From assembly GCA_964426945.1 (NCBI GenBank), contig CAYRSS010000078.1, positions 1 through 14,275 of the forward strand: a stretch of DNA of 14,275 bases, in the 5' to 3' direction. Below are positions 1-6,880 of the stretch, piece by piece. Origin of the DNA: CAYRSS01 sp964426945. Its GTDB lineage: Bacteria > Planctomycetota > Phycisphaerae > UBA1845. A program made the position numbers and the translations under genes. The notes under the pieces were generated by a model. It did not search any database. It was not told where the DNA came from and saw nothing but the letters and a program-made list of their open reading frames with translations. Positions within the stretch are counted from its first letter, which is position 1. Each line of letters begins with the position of its first letter.

Positions 1-1
1 G

Positions 2-949
2 TCGTGGGCGCCGGACATCTACAACCTCGAGAAGGTGCGCGGCAATCGGCTGCTCGTGACGACCGCGACAGCCAACAAGCTCATCGCCGACGTGTGGTTT
101 GCGCGGGCCGACTTCGCCAAGGACCACCCCGGCATCATCGAAGGGCTGACCCGCGGAATCTTCGACGCGATGGAGTCGCTCAAGAGCGAGGAGGCCAAGC
201 GGCGCTGTGCCGACCTGATGTCGCAGGGCTACAACATCCCCGCCACCGACACCTACTCGATGTTCGGCGACGCCCACAGCACGAACTGGGCCGAGAATTA
301 CCAGTTTTTCATGAACAAGAACAACCCGACCAACTTCGAGCGCGTCTGGTCCCAGGCGTACTACCTGTACCGCCGGATCGGAGCCATCACACATCAGCCT
401 GTGCCCTTCGACCAGGTCATGGACTTCAGCCTGATCGAGAAGCTGGGCCGAGAGGACCGCTACGCCTCCCAGGTCGACGAGTACCGCATCCAGTTCGCTC
501 CGCGCAGCGTCAGCGAGATCAAGGCCGAAGACGAGATCCTCACCAACACGATCGTCATTCACTTCTTCCCCAACAGCTGGGACCTCTACAAGAAGGTGAC
601 GAAGAAGGAGGGCGACAAGGACGTCGAGGAGCTCTACGACCCGACGGTTGATCTCGTGCTTGAAGAAGTGGCGAAGATCGTCGGTCAGTTCGGCGCGGCG
701 CGGATCGTCATCGAAGGTCACACGGACGCCTCGATGAAGGGTCAGATTCCGGTCAGCCTTGTCAAGGAATTGTCGCTCAATCGGGCCAACTCCGTGAAGG
801 AGGCGCTGGTCAACAAGTACAAGCTCGACGCGAACCAGTTCGGAGTGGAAGGCGTCGGGTGGGACCGGCCGGCGGATTCCGGCGATACCACCAACCACGC
901 CAAGAACCGCCGCGTCGAGATCAAGGTGTATCCGGCCGAGCGTGGGTAG
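2..949 (+). CDS. ABC transporter substrate-binding protein with C-terminal OmpA-like domain (5' partial)
   Basis: The frame is open from the first bases of the window, so the N-terminus and any signal peptide lie upstream; 315 residues are visible. The first roughly 165 resemble the C-terminal lobe of periplasmic binding proteins of the nitrate/sulfonate/taurine class, beginning SWAPDIYNLEKVRG. From about residue 184 to the end is an OmpA-like peptidoglycan-binding domain: a strand near IVIHFF, the motif EGHTD at 238-242, then LSLNRANSV, and the terminal NRRVEI near 302-307. Family knowledge says OmpA domains bind peptidoglycan, so the binding protein is probably held at the cell wall while feeding the permease encoded 52 bp downstream. 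The ligand cannot be read from the sequence. The fusion is clear; the transporter class is likely. Confidence 0.85.
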   Translation, partial: SWAPDIYNLEKVRGNRLLVTTATANKLIADVWFARADFAKDHPGIIEGLTRGIFDAMESLKSEEAKRRCADLMSQGYNIPATDTYSMFGDAHSTNWAENYQFFMNKNNPTNFERVWSQAYYLYRRIGAITHQPVPFDQVMDFSLIEKLGREDRYASQVDEYRIQFAPRSVSEIKAEDEILTNTIVIHFFPNSWDLYKKVTKKEGDKDVEELYDPTVDLVLEEVAKIVGQFGAARIVIEGHTDASMKGQIPVSLVKELSLNRANSVKEALVNKYKLDANQFGVEGVGWDRPADSGDTTNHAKNRRVEIKVYPAERG

Positions 950-1001
950 GGCTGCTGTAGCCGTCCAGTGAGGGCCGGCCGCTTCGTCGCTGCGAGGGAG
1001 T

Positions 1002-2039
1002 ATGGCGAAGGAGTCTCCGCAACCCGCGCCGCCGTCCGCTGGCGGGGCCGCGCGACCGGATCGGATCGTGTCGCCAACCGTGGACGCGTGGCCGCCTGCG
1101 ATGAAGCAGCGCCGCATTTCCCCGCTGCGCCAGCCGATTCCGCCGCTGCAGACCGTGGCCCTGGGGCTGGCGTGCCTGGCGGCCTGCGCTGCGCTTTGGT
1201 GGTTCGTGACCCGCGGCGAGGGGGAGCAGCGCATCCTCAGTCCCACCGTGCTGCCGAGTCCGTACGAGACGTTTGCGTCCTTCCAGACGCTGTGGTTCGA
1301 CAAGGCCCTGACGCGGAACACGCTCGTCACCTTGCGCCGCGTTGTGCTGGGTTTCGCGCTGGCCGCGGCGATCGGCGTGCCGCTCGGCGTGCTGTGCGGC
1401 TGTTTCACGCGGCTGGGCGCGTTCCTGTCGCCGCTTACGCTCATCGGACGGAACATCCCCATCGCGGCCCTGATCCCGTTGACTTTCTCGCTCTTCGGGA
1501 TCGGGGAGCAACAGAAGATCCTGTTCATCTTCATCGCCTGCGTCGCGTTCGTGATCTCCGACACCGCGAGCTCCATCGGCGACGTCGGGGGGCAGTATGT
1601 CGACACGGCGTACACGCTCGGCGCTTCGCGATGGCAGGTGATGATGAAGGTGCTGGTGCCACTCGCGCTGCCGAAGGTGTTTAACTCCCTGCGGCTGCTG
1701 TTCGGACTGGCCTTCGGCTACATCATGCTGGCCGAGCTGGTGAAATTCGGCGGCGAGGCGGGGGGGCTGGGCGACATCATCATCACGTCGCAGCGTCGCG
1801 GAAACCGCGAGCACATCCTGCTGGTGCTGATGCTGATCCCGCTGGTCGCGCTGGCGATGGACCGGGCGCTCTTCGCCGCACAGCGGAGCCTGTTCCCTCA
1901 CCGGTACGGCGGCTCGGGCCTGCTGCTCGCGGGCGCGCGGCGGGTGATCCACCTGTGGGATGATCTGAAGCGATCCCTGCTTCCCGATCCCCGGAGTTCT
2001 TCCATCGTGCTGCGGGCCGGTTCGGAGCCGCGCTCATGA
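1002..2039 (+). CDS. ABC transporter permease (binding-protein-dependent, nitrate/sulfonate/taurine type)
   Basis: A 345-residue inner-membrane permease. A hydrophilic N-terminal extension of about 47 residues precedes the first membrane segment (TVALGLACLAACAALWWFV, about 51-69). Further segments lie near 113-135, 153-165, 172-186, 231-246 and 271-288. The cytoplasmic EAA-type coupling loop is visible at about 203-230 (AYTLGASRWQVMMKVLVPLA followed by LPKVF), which docks onto the ATPase. The start ATG has a GAGG-containing purine run (994-1000) directly before it. The stop overlaps the ATPase start by 4 bp, implying translational coupling. It should carry the solute delivered by the upstream binding protein. 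The family is clear and the substrate is unknown. The C-terminal 45 residues after the last segment are also unusually hydrophilic. Confidence 0.9.
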   Translation: MAKESPQPAPPSAGGAARPDRIVSPTVDAWPPAMKQRRISPLRQPIPPLQTVALGLACLAACAALWWFVTRGEGEQRILSPTVLPSPYETFASFQTLWFDKALTRNTLVTLRRVVLGFALAAAIGVPLGVLCGCFTRLGAFLSPLTLIGRNIPIAALIPLTFSLFGIGEQQKILFIFIACVAFVISDTASSIGDVGGQYVDTAYTLGASRWQVMMKVLVPLALPKVFNSLRLLFGLAFGYIMLAELVKFGGEAGGLGDIIITSQRRGNREHILLVLMLIPLVALAMDRALFAAQRSLFPHRYGGSGLLLAGARRVIHLWDDLKRSLLPDPRSSSIVLRAGSEPRS

Positions 2040-2929
2040 CCCCCGGTCACCAGCCTCAACCCGCGCCGGCGGAATCTGTCGGCGTGGCCACGGTCCTCGA
2101 CCACCCGCGTACACCGGAGGAACTCCCCCGGCCGGCCGTCGTCCGGTTTTCCGGCGTCAGCAAGCAGTACGTCGGCTCGGGCGGGCGACTGGTCACGGCG
2201 GTCCGCGATGTGAACTTCGTGGTCGAGGATCTGCCCGAGAAGGGCGAGTTCGTGTGCGTGCTCGGCCCGAGCGGGTGCGGAAAGAGCACCATCCTGCGGC
2301 TGATCGCCGGCCTCTCGCCGCAGCATCCGCCGACCACAGGCGAAGTGCTGGTGATGGGCCGACCGGTGGTGGGCCCGGGCCCCGACCGGGGCATGGTGTT
2401 TCAGGATTACGCCAGCTTCGACCACCGGACGGTGCTTGAGAATGTCGGCTTCGGGCTCGAGTGTGCGGCGGTCTCGCGCAGGCAACGTGACGAGGAGGCT
2501 CGCTGGTGGATCTCCCGCGTCGGGCTCAGCCCGGCGGACGAGGGCAAGTACCCGCACCAGCTTTCCGGCGGCATGCGCCAGCGCGTGGCCATCGCTCGCA
2601 CGCTCATTCTCCGCCCGCGGATCATCCTGATGGACGAGCCGTTCGGCGCGCTCGATCCCCAGACCCGCATGCACATGCAGGACCAGCTTGTCGCCCTCTG
2701 GCGCGAGGTGCAGGCCACGGTCTTCTTCGTCACCCACTCGATTGAGGAGGCCGTTTTTCTCAGCGACCGGGTGTATGTGATGAGCAACGCTCCGGGTACG
2801 ATTCTGCGGGAGATTGTGGTCGAACCTCCCGACCGGCCGGCCCGGCTGATGCAGCGAGAAACGCGGTTCCAGGAGACCGTCGCGTACATTCGTGACCTGA
2901 TCAGCGAACTGGAGGAGGGCCGGACCTAG
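2036..2929 (+). CDS. ABC transporter ATP-binding protein
   Basis: A 297-residue ATPase with all nucleotide-binding motifs: Walker A GPSGCGKST at 77-85, Q-loop glutamine at about 123 (VFQDYASF), signature LSGGMRQR at 176-183, Walker B IILMDEP at 196-202 followed by FGALD, and the switch histidine at 234 (FVTHS). It resembles the NrtD/SsuB/TauB group of importer ATPases. The start ATG lies inside the permease stop (ATGA), so it is probably made in stoichiometry with the permease. An N-terminal extension of about 35 residues, rich in proline, precedes the usual start of the domain. It powers uptake through the neighbouring permease. The family call is secure; the transported solute cannot be inferred. 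Confidence 0.93.
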   Translation: MTPGHQPQPAPAESVGVATVLDHPRTPEELPRPAVVRFSGVSKQYVGSGGRLVTAVRDVNFVVEDLPEKGEFVCVLGPSGCGKSTILRLIAGLSPQHPPTTGEVLVMGRPVVGPGPDRGMVFQDYASFDHRTVLENVGFGLECAAVSRRQRDEEARWWISRVGLSPADEGKYPHQLSGGMRQRVAIARTLILRPRIILMDEPFGALDPQTRMHMQDQLVALWREVQATVFFVTHSIEEAVFLSDRVYVMSNAPGTILREIVVEPPDRPARLMQRETRFQETVAYIRDLISELEEGRT

Positions 2930-2935
2930 TCCGCC

Positions 2936-3844
2936 GTGCCGCAGGAGAGCGAGTTGCAGGGTCGCGGGCCGCACCATCTCGGAACCTACCTGAAGGCCGC
3001 GTTCGCCAACCGGTGGAACCTGCTCGCCCTGCTCGGTGCGGCGGGGTTCGCCCTGCTCAGCGGCAAACCCGACGTTTTCCTGCCGCTGGTCATGGCGGGG
3101 GAGTTGCTGTACCTCGGTTCGATGGCCGGGCATCCGCGGTTCCGAGCGGCGGTAGAAGCCCAGGCCGCCGCCGCGGCGCGCGAGCCAGCGTCGACCACCG
3201 CCGAGCAAACGCTGCAGCGGATTCTCAAGACACTGCCGCCGCAGACGCTTCAGCGCTTCGAAGCTCTGCGCAACCGCTGCATGGAGCTGCGACAGCTCGC
3301 GGCGGAGATCCGCGATCCCTCCCGCGCCGGCTCGCCGCTCTCGCTCGAGCAGCTTCAACTCGCGGGGCTCGACCGGCTGCTCTGGATCTACCTGCGCCTC
3401 CTGTTCACCGAGCATTCGCTCAGCCGCTTTCAGCACAAGACGGGCCGCGACAGCATCCGCCGGGATATTGAAGGCATGGAGTCGCGCCTGGCCGCGGCGG
3501 AGAAGATCGCGGATGAATCGCGCCGTGAGAAGGTCGTGCGCGCCCTGGAGGACTCGCTCGAAACCAGCCGCCAACGGCTGGCCAACCTCGACAAGGCCGC
3601 CGAAAACCACCAGCTCATCCAGCTCGAAATCGAGCGGCTCGAAACGAAGATCCAGGCGCTGAGCGAAATCGCGGTGAATCGCCACGAACCGGACTTCATC
3701 ACGTCCCAGGTTGATCAGGTCGCCGGCAGCATGATGCAGACGGAACGCACCATGAACGAACTTCAATTCGCCACGGGCCTGGAGACAGCCGACGACGCGG
3801 TGCCGGAGCTGGTGCGGCGCGGGACCGTCGCGCAAGGCGGGTAA
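2936..3844 (+). CDS. membrane-anchored coiled-coil protein of unknown function
   Basis: A 302-residue protein that I do not recognise. Two hydrophobic segments near the N-terminus (about 27-42 and 47-64) could form a membrane hairpin. The rest is strongly helical and charged. Heptad-like Leu/Ala/Glu/Arg-rich coiled coil is likely at about 175-245 and perhaps 258-280. The start is GTG, 6 bp after the ATPase stop. The best purine run (GGAGGAGGG, 2911-2919) is 16 bases upstream, so translation may depend on coupling to the ATPase gene. Its position as fourth gene of the transporter operon suggests a scaffold or regulatory partner of the importer, but that is inference from context only. Confidence 0.75.
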   Translation: MPQESELQGRGPHHLGTYLKAAFANRWNLLALLGAAGFALLSGKPDVFLPLVMAGELLYLGSMAGHPRFRAAVEAQAAAAAREPASTTAEQTLQRILKTLPPQTLQRFEALRNRCMELRQLAAEIRDPSRAGSPLSLEQLQLAGLDRLLWIYLRLLFTEHSLSRFQHKTGRDSIRRDIEGMESRLAAAEKIADESRREKVVRALEDSLETSRQRLANLDKAAENHQLIQLEIERLETKIQALSEIAVNRHEPDFITSQVDQVAGSMMQTERTMNELQFATGLETADDAVPELVRRGTVAQGG

Positions 3845-3853
3845 CCGCCTGCG
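3831..3853 (+). terminator. possible hairpin terminator at the end of the transporter operon
   Basis: CGCAaGGCGG pairs with CCGCCTGCG across a GTAA loop: nine base pairs with one bulged A. The hairpin straddles the stop codon of the membrane/coiled-coil gene. No U-tract follows, so it is not a canonical intrinsic terminator; it could be a pause or RNA-stabilising hairpin. The sequence supports the pairing, and the role is inferred. Confidence 0.35.
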
Positions 3854-3919
3854 CCCCCTCCGGCGGGCGAGGTGATGATTTCCAAGTCCGCAGTCGGGCA
3901 ACCTCGCAGGGTGCCCTAA

Positions 3920-3965
3920 TGGGCCCAGAGGGATTCGAACCCCCGACCAAGCGATTATGAGTCGC
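3920..3965 (-). pseudogene. 3' half of tRNA-Ile(CAT), probable attachment-site remnant
   Basis: Read on the minus strand this is a tRNA from the anticodon stem to the discriminator base. The anticodon arm is GCGA-CTCATAA-TCGC with anticodon CAT (plus-strand 3957-3959), followed by a short variable loop. The T arm GGGGG-TTCGAAT-CCCTC and the acceptor 3' strand TGGGCCC plus A complete it. The GCGACTCATAATCGCTTGGTC core matches the bacterial tRNA-Ile2 whose CAT anticodon is modified to lysidine, as recalled from E. coli ileX; elongator tRNA-Met is the alternative. The expected D arm and 5' acceptor strand are absent beyond 3966, so this is not a functional gene. A half-tRNA broken at the anticodon stem is what tyrosine-recombinase integration leaves behind. 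Confidence 0.75.
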
Positions 3966-4220
3966 ATGGCATCGGGGGATCAATCGTCCGTAAGTGGCTG
4001 TAGTGACAACGATTTACGTCAACCCGTCAGCTCCGGCCAGCCCGAGGGCGCGGCAGAAAGCGCGGCACTCGACCCCGACTTGGCCGCGGTCGTGGCCGCA
4101 TGGCCGACCCTGCCCGAGCCGATCCGCCGGGCGATCCTGACGCTGGTCGCGTTCGAACCCGCGAGCGCCGCCACACCTACCGACCCCGGCGAGCGCCCGA
4201 GAGTCGGAGAGCTTCCGTAG
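3957..4220 (+). pseudogene. integrase C-terminal tail remnant running out of the tRNA attachment site
   Basis: An open frame of up to 87 codons from an ATG inside the tRNA fragment. The frame is in fact open from about 3879, with no in-frame start before 3957. Near its middle is LDPDLAAVVAAWPTLPEPIR followed by RAILTLV. I recognise this from the extreme C-termini of planctomycete phage-type integrases, whose genes often run across a tRNA-derived attachment core. The catalytic part of an integrase is not present upstream; the transporter operon is there instead. That fits a junction where integration separated the tail from the body of the gene. It could instead be a small independent protein. 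Family assignment is from memory, without a search. Confidence 0.45.
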
Positions 4221-5049
4221 TCCGCGAGGCTCGAAAGCCGGAGCCTCCGCAGACCGGCCGCCCGGGGACTGGCCGGCGAGGCGAATGACGCAGCGCGGGG
4301 GTTGCCGGGGCCCGCGCAGCATGCGACCCGTCGGCCGGAGCGGCGTCGCGACCGACCGCGCAGCCGGGTTGCGATGTAGCCCCAGGGCCCGAGGGGATCG
4401 CAGCGCATAGTCGCGAGTTGCCGGCCGGCCGGGCATCGCCTTTGGGAGAGGGGCGGTAGTATTGCCATGGTCTAACCCGGCCGGGGGCCCAAGGTGGACT
4501 GCGACTACGAAACCTCGGAAACCATTCCGAAGCAAGGGGGTATCTTCGACCCCGCAACGCACCCGGCCGCCGCGTTTCCCCCGCCCGACAGTGCCGGCGA
4601 GGCGAGCGGCGCGAGGCGCCTGCGGACCGCTTCGGCGCGGATTCGAACCATCGGTGCCGGCCTCGCGTGGATGGGACTTCTAACGTACCCCCCGAGTTGA
4701 CAATTCACAACGCAGTCCGCCGAGTGCCGATCGGGCTCAGATCGTCCGGGCCGGACGGCCGCTACGGTGGGCAACGGGCAAGGCGCAACGCAACGCCGGC
4801 ACCGTCCGGTGGCCGCGGGCATGCCGACGCATAATGCCGCCGAACACCTACCCCCGTTCCCCCCAACGAGGGGGCCGTCGTGTGGGGGAATGCTCCTCTC
4901 GCGCGCGGAAAATTTTTGGGGCCGTTCGAACTGCCGGGGGCGAGCCTGACTACCCGCCCGGTCCGCCGGGCGATCCTAAACTTGGCCGACTTGGATTCGC
5001 GAGTAGTTGGAACTGCTGCGCCAGCGCAGGCGGTAGAAACGAAAGGCTC
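4221..5049. other. stretch without convincing genes, containing decayed or repeat sequence
   Basis: Short frames exist on both strands but none has a good ribosome binding site and recognisable product. The stretch contains repeat copy A (4368-4440). Near 4950-5050 is a plus-strand frame with RPVRRAILNLADLDS, weakly resembling the integrase-tail motif of the 3957-4220 remnant. A small A/T-rich patch lies near 4910. It reads as degraded accessory DNA. Confidence 0.5.
4368..4440 (+). repeat. diverged direct repeat, copy A
   Basis: This segment aligns by eye with 6881-6957 over about 73 positions, with one 3-4 base gap and roughly three quarters identical. The shared skeleton is GTYGCGATG, then CCCGARGGGAYCGCAGCGC, then GCGAR, and finally GGCCGGCCGGGC. 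No gene is supported over it. Both copies are in the same orientation and flank the segment holding the exported protein and helix-turn-helix genes. Confidence 0.55.
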
Positions 5050-5571
5050 CTAGCTGCTCAAGTCGCCCGCCGCGCTAGCGTCGGAGGTGCCAAGGCCGGG
5101 GCGCTCAGGGTCCGTGATAACCGCCGTGTACTGATATTCGTATCGCAACGTACTGGGCGGGATGAACGAGTAGATTTCCCTGTAGGAACCGGACATCAAG
5201 CTGTCGCCGATCCGCACCTCCCTGTCCGCGTCAATGACAACTTGGGAAGGCAGCACGTGGACAGCGGTAATCGTCTCCCGCGTCCGGACATCTGCCATGT
5301 TCTGCTCGATGACCATGTTCACCCGCGGCCGTCGGCCATCGACGAGCGGCAGTCCGCTCGAATCCACGATGCGGCTGTGAGGCAGCGTGCTGGTCTCTTC
5401 GTCGACCACAACGCCATTGTGCTCCGAGCGGGAGTTGAAGGTAATTTCCCCTGAATACACGCCCGCCGGAATATCCCCCGTCAACTCCGGTCCGAGCACG
5501 GGGGGCGCAGCGCCGCAGCCGACGGAGCACCAGACCAACGCCGCGCACGTCAACGAAACCAATCGCCGCAT
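5050..5571 (-). CDS. small exported (probable lipoprotein) protein, unknown function
   Basis: 173 residues. The start is well supported: an AGGAG ribosome binding site lies 7 bases before the ATG (plus-strand CTCCT at 5579-5583). The N-terminus is a classical export signal, MRRLVSLTCAALVWCSVGCG. Cys19 is in a lipobox-like SVGC context, though the -3 residue is Ser rather than the usual Leu, so lipidation is probable but not certain. The mature part is short-stranded and polar (VYSGEITFNS, LRYEYQYTAVIT), suggesting a beta-rich periplasmic or outer-membrane-facing domain. No enzyme motif is visible and I do not recognise the family. It is divergent from the helix-turn-helix gene, with 476 bp between their starts. 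Confidence 0.72.
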   Translation of the reverse strand: MRRLVSLTCAALVWCSVGCGAAPPVLGPELTGDIPAGVYSGEITFNSRSEHNGVVVDEETSTLPHSRIVDSSGLPLVDGRRPRVNMVIEQNMADVRTRETITAVHVLPSQVVIDADREVRIGDSLMSGSYREIYSFIPPSTLRYEYQYTAVITDPERPGLGTSDASAAGDLSS

Positions 5572-5794
5572 GGGTCTACTCCTGCAAGAGAAGCTGGACG
5601 CGAACCGACTCCGGTTCGACGAAAGGTCGCGTTGTCGAACCCGATCCGGTTGCATCTTGGCGAGCACGGCCTTGGGAATCAACGCCCGGGCAGCGTGAGA
5701 CGATACGATATCAAGCGCAAACGGAAATCCGTGGGTCGGCCGGTGCGGGGGCATTGCAGCTTGAGCGCCGACGCGCTGAGGTTGGCCGGTCGCT

Positions 5795-5814
5795 CGCGCG
5801 CGTGCGCGCGCGCA
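5795..5814. repeat. alternating pyrimidine-purine tract
   Basis: Twenty bases of unbroken alternation, almost all CG with one TG and one CA step. Such tracts can adopt Z-DNA under negative supercoiling. It lies between the two divergent genes, upstream of the structured region that precedes the gene at 6048. Confidence 0.6.
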
Positions 5815-5847
5815 GCGCCGAGGTGTGATTTCTTCGCCGCATAAATC

Positions 5848-5890
5848 GGCCCACCGGGGCAACCCCATTTCCACCAAGGAGGTGGTGGCC
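5848..5890 (+). promoter_or_regulatory. possible three-way RNA junction in the intergenic region
   Basis: Three stems can form together. The outer stem pairs GGCC(C)A at 5848-5853 with TGGCC at 5886-5890. Inside it are GGGG-CAA-CCCC at 5856-5866 and CCACC-AAGGA-GGTGG at 5871-5885. Stems are short and GC-rich, so chance is possible in this background. The AAGGAGGTGG segment also resembles a Shine-Dalgarno sequence, though no gene with a recognisable product starts after it. Confidence 0.25.
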
Positions 5891-5979
5891 ACGTATGGGA
5901 ATGCCGCGCTTTCCTGTGGACCTTGGCCGCGCTACGATTGGTCGTCACCGGGTAGGCGGCCGACGGGTCGTCGAGCGCC

Positions 5980-6046
5980 CCCAGCCGTCGCGAGATTGCA
6001 CCTTTCACGCGACGGTTGGGCGGCGGCCCAAGTCCTGAAAGGTGCA
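5980..6046 (+). promoter_or_regulatory. hairpin whose loop is complementary to the ribosome binding site (possible pseudoknot)
   Basis: A 13-bp stem (5980-5992 with 6008-6020, one G-U pair) encloses the 15-base loop AGATTGCACCTTTCA. Eleven bases of that loop (TGCACCTTTCA, 5997-6007) are exactly complementary to 6036-6046 (TGAAAGGTGCA). That target contains the GAAAGG ribosome binding site, one base before the ATG at 6048. If transcribed, the RNA could form an H-type pseudoknot hiding the ribosome binding site, or at DNA level serve as a protein-binding inverted repeat. The pairing is read directly; the regulatory role is inference. Confidence 0.55.
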
Positions 6047-6047
6047 C

Positions 6048-6800
6048 ATGTCCGACTACCTCCCGATCGTAGCCGCTATCGCGCGGATTTTCAGAACGGC
6101 GAGACTAACCGCCGACATACAACCGGCCCCTCCGCCGGGAACAGACGCGACCGGGCGCGGAATGTCGATGAAGCTGGCACAAGATGGCTGGGTTCCGCAA
6201 CTGCTTGTCGACCTGGAACTTGGCGGATTGGACCCCGACGATCCGCGACCCATCGAAGCCATCGACCGCGGGTTGCTGCTGGGAGCGGCGCGGCTATTCC
6301 GGATTCCGCAAGCTGACTGGCGGTACAGCGTGGATGACCGCGCATGGACTCTTTCATTCGATCCGCGGCCCGACCATGAAATAGGCGGGTGGATACTCGC
6401 GCGTCCAGTTTCCGGGGGGCATGGTCCTGCCCGGGCACGTCACGCTGCCGCAATGATGCCGCACTACAGATTGACCAAGAAGGGTTGGAAACAAGTCGAC
6501 GCGGTGGTCAAGCCGAAAGGCAAGAACGCCTCACCGCTGCCTCGTAAACGCACGCCGAAGCTGGAGTTAACGCAAGCCGAGAAGGATGCGACAGACGCTT
6601 ACCACGTATGTCGGTCGTTTGCGGCTGCCGGCAGAAAACTCGGAAAGACGCGTCAAGCTGTGGCTGCCGCCTACAAGCGAGCCGCGGCGAAGATGAAGAC
6701 CGAGGGAGTGCACATCCGATCCGTCTCCGCCCGGCGAGGGCTGCCCAACGATCGGCGAGGCAACGCAACCGCAACCGGACGGCGACGCGATAGCGATTAG
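6048..6800 (+). CDS. helix-turn-helix protein of a planctomycete-type family, function unknown
   Basis: 250 residues. I chose the ATG at 6048, since GAAAGG (6037-6042) lies 5 bases before it; an in-frame GTG two codons earlier is less likely. The N-terminal 135 residues contain a predicted globular part with PQLLVDLELGG, IDRGLLLGAARLF and WRYSVDDRAWTLSF. A basic linker at about 143-173 leads to a helix-turn-helix resembling sigma-factor region 4 (about 174-217: LTQAEKDATDAYHVCRSFAA, then AGRKLGKTRQAVAAAYKRAA). The tail is basic (LPNDRRGNATATGRRR). I recall similar proteins scattered in planctomycete genomes, often in accessory regions, with no known function. It probably binds nucleic acid. 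Translation may be controlled by the complementary loop just upstream. Confidence 0.65.
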   Translation: MSDYLPIVAAIARIFRTARLTADIQPAPPPGTDATGRGMSMKLAQDGWVPQLLVDLELGGLDPDDPRPIEAIDRGLLLGAARLFRIPQADWRYSVDDRAWTLSFDPRPDHEIGGWILARPVSGGHGPARARHAAAMMPHYRLTKKGWKQVDAVVKPKGKNASPLPRKRTPKLELTQAEKDATDAYHVCRSFAAAGRKLGKTRQAVAAAYKRAAAKMKTEGVHIRSVSARRGLPNDRRGNATATGRRRDSD

Positions 6801-6880
6801 GCTGCGTGGAATTGCCTCCAATCCTACTGTGGCGCATCCGGAACTTGGCCGCGGGGATGAACGCGAGCGATTGCGGTCGA

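Noticed and set aside
921..1952. 343-codon minus-strand frame opposite the permease
   Set aside because: Composition is Arg/Gln/His-rich with no recognisable domain; the plus-strand permease has clear membrane segments and an EAA loop.
1898..3967. 689-codon minus-strand open frame opposite the transporter ATPase and coiled-coil genes
   Set aside because: It is antisense to two genes with clear motifs and operon spacing, is Arg/Ala-rich low complexity, and is explained by high GC third positions.
3920..3997. A complete tRNA gene at this position
   Set aside because: The 3' half is clear, but the D arm and 5' acceptor strand are missing beyond 3966, so it cannot fold as a full tRNA.
4014..4562. 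Overlapping minus-strand frames opposite the integrase-tail remnant and repeat A
   Set aside because: No ribosome binding site or recognisable motif; mutually overlapping GC-rich frames.
5016..5029. CTGCG-CCAG-CGCAG hairpin after the exported-protein gene as a terminator
   Set aside because: Only 5 bp and no following U-tract on the minus strand; expected by chance at this GC content.
5572..5892. 107-residue N-terminal extension of the exported protein
   Set aside because: The internal ATG at 5571 (minus strand) has AGGAG at 7 bases and starts a proper signal peptide; the extension would bury the signal.
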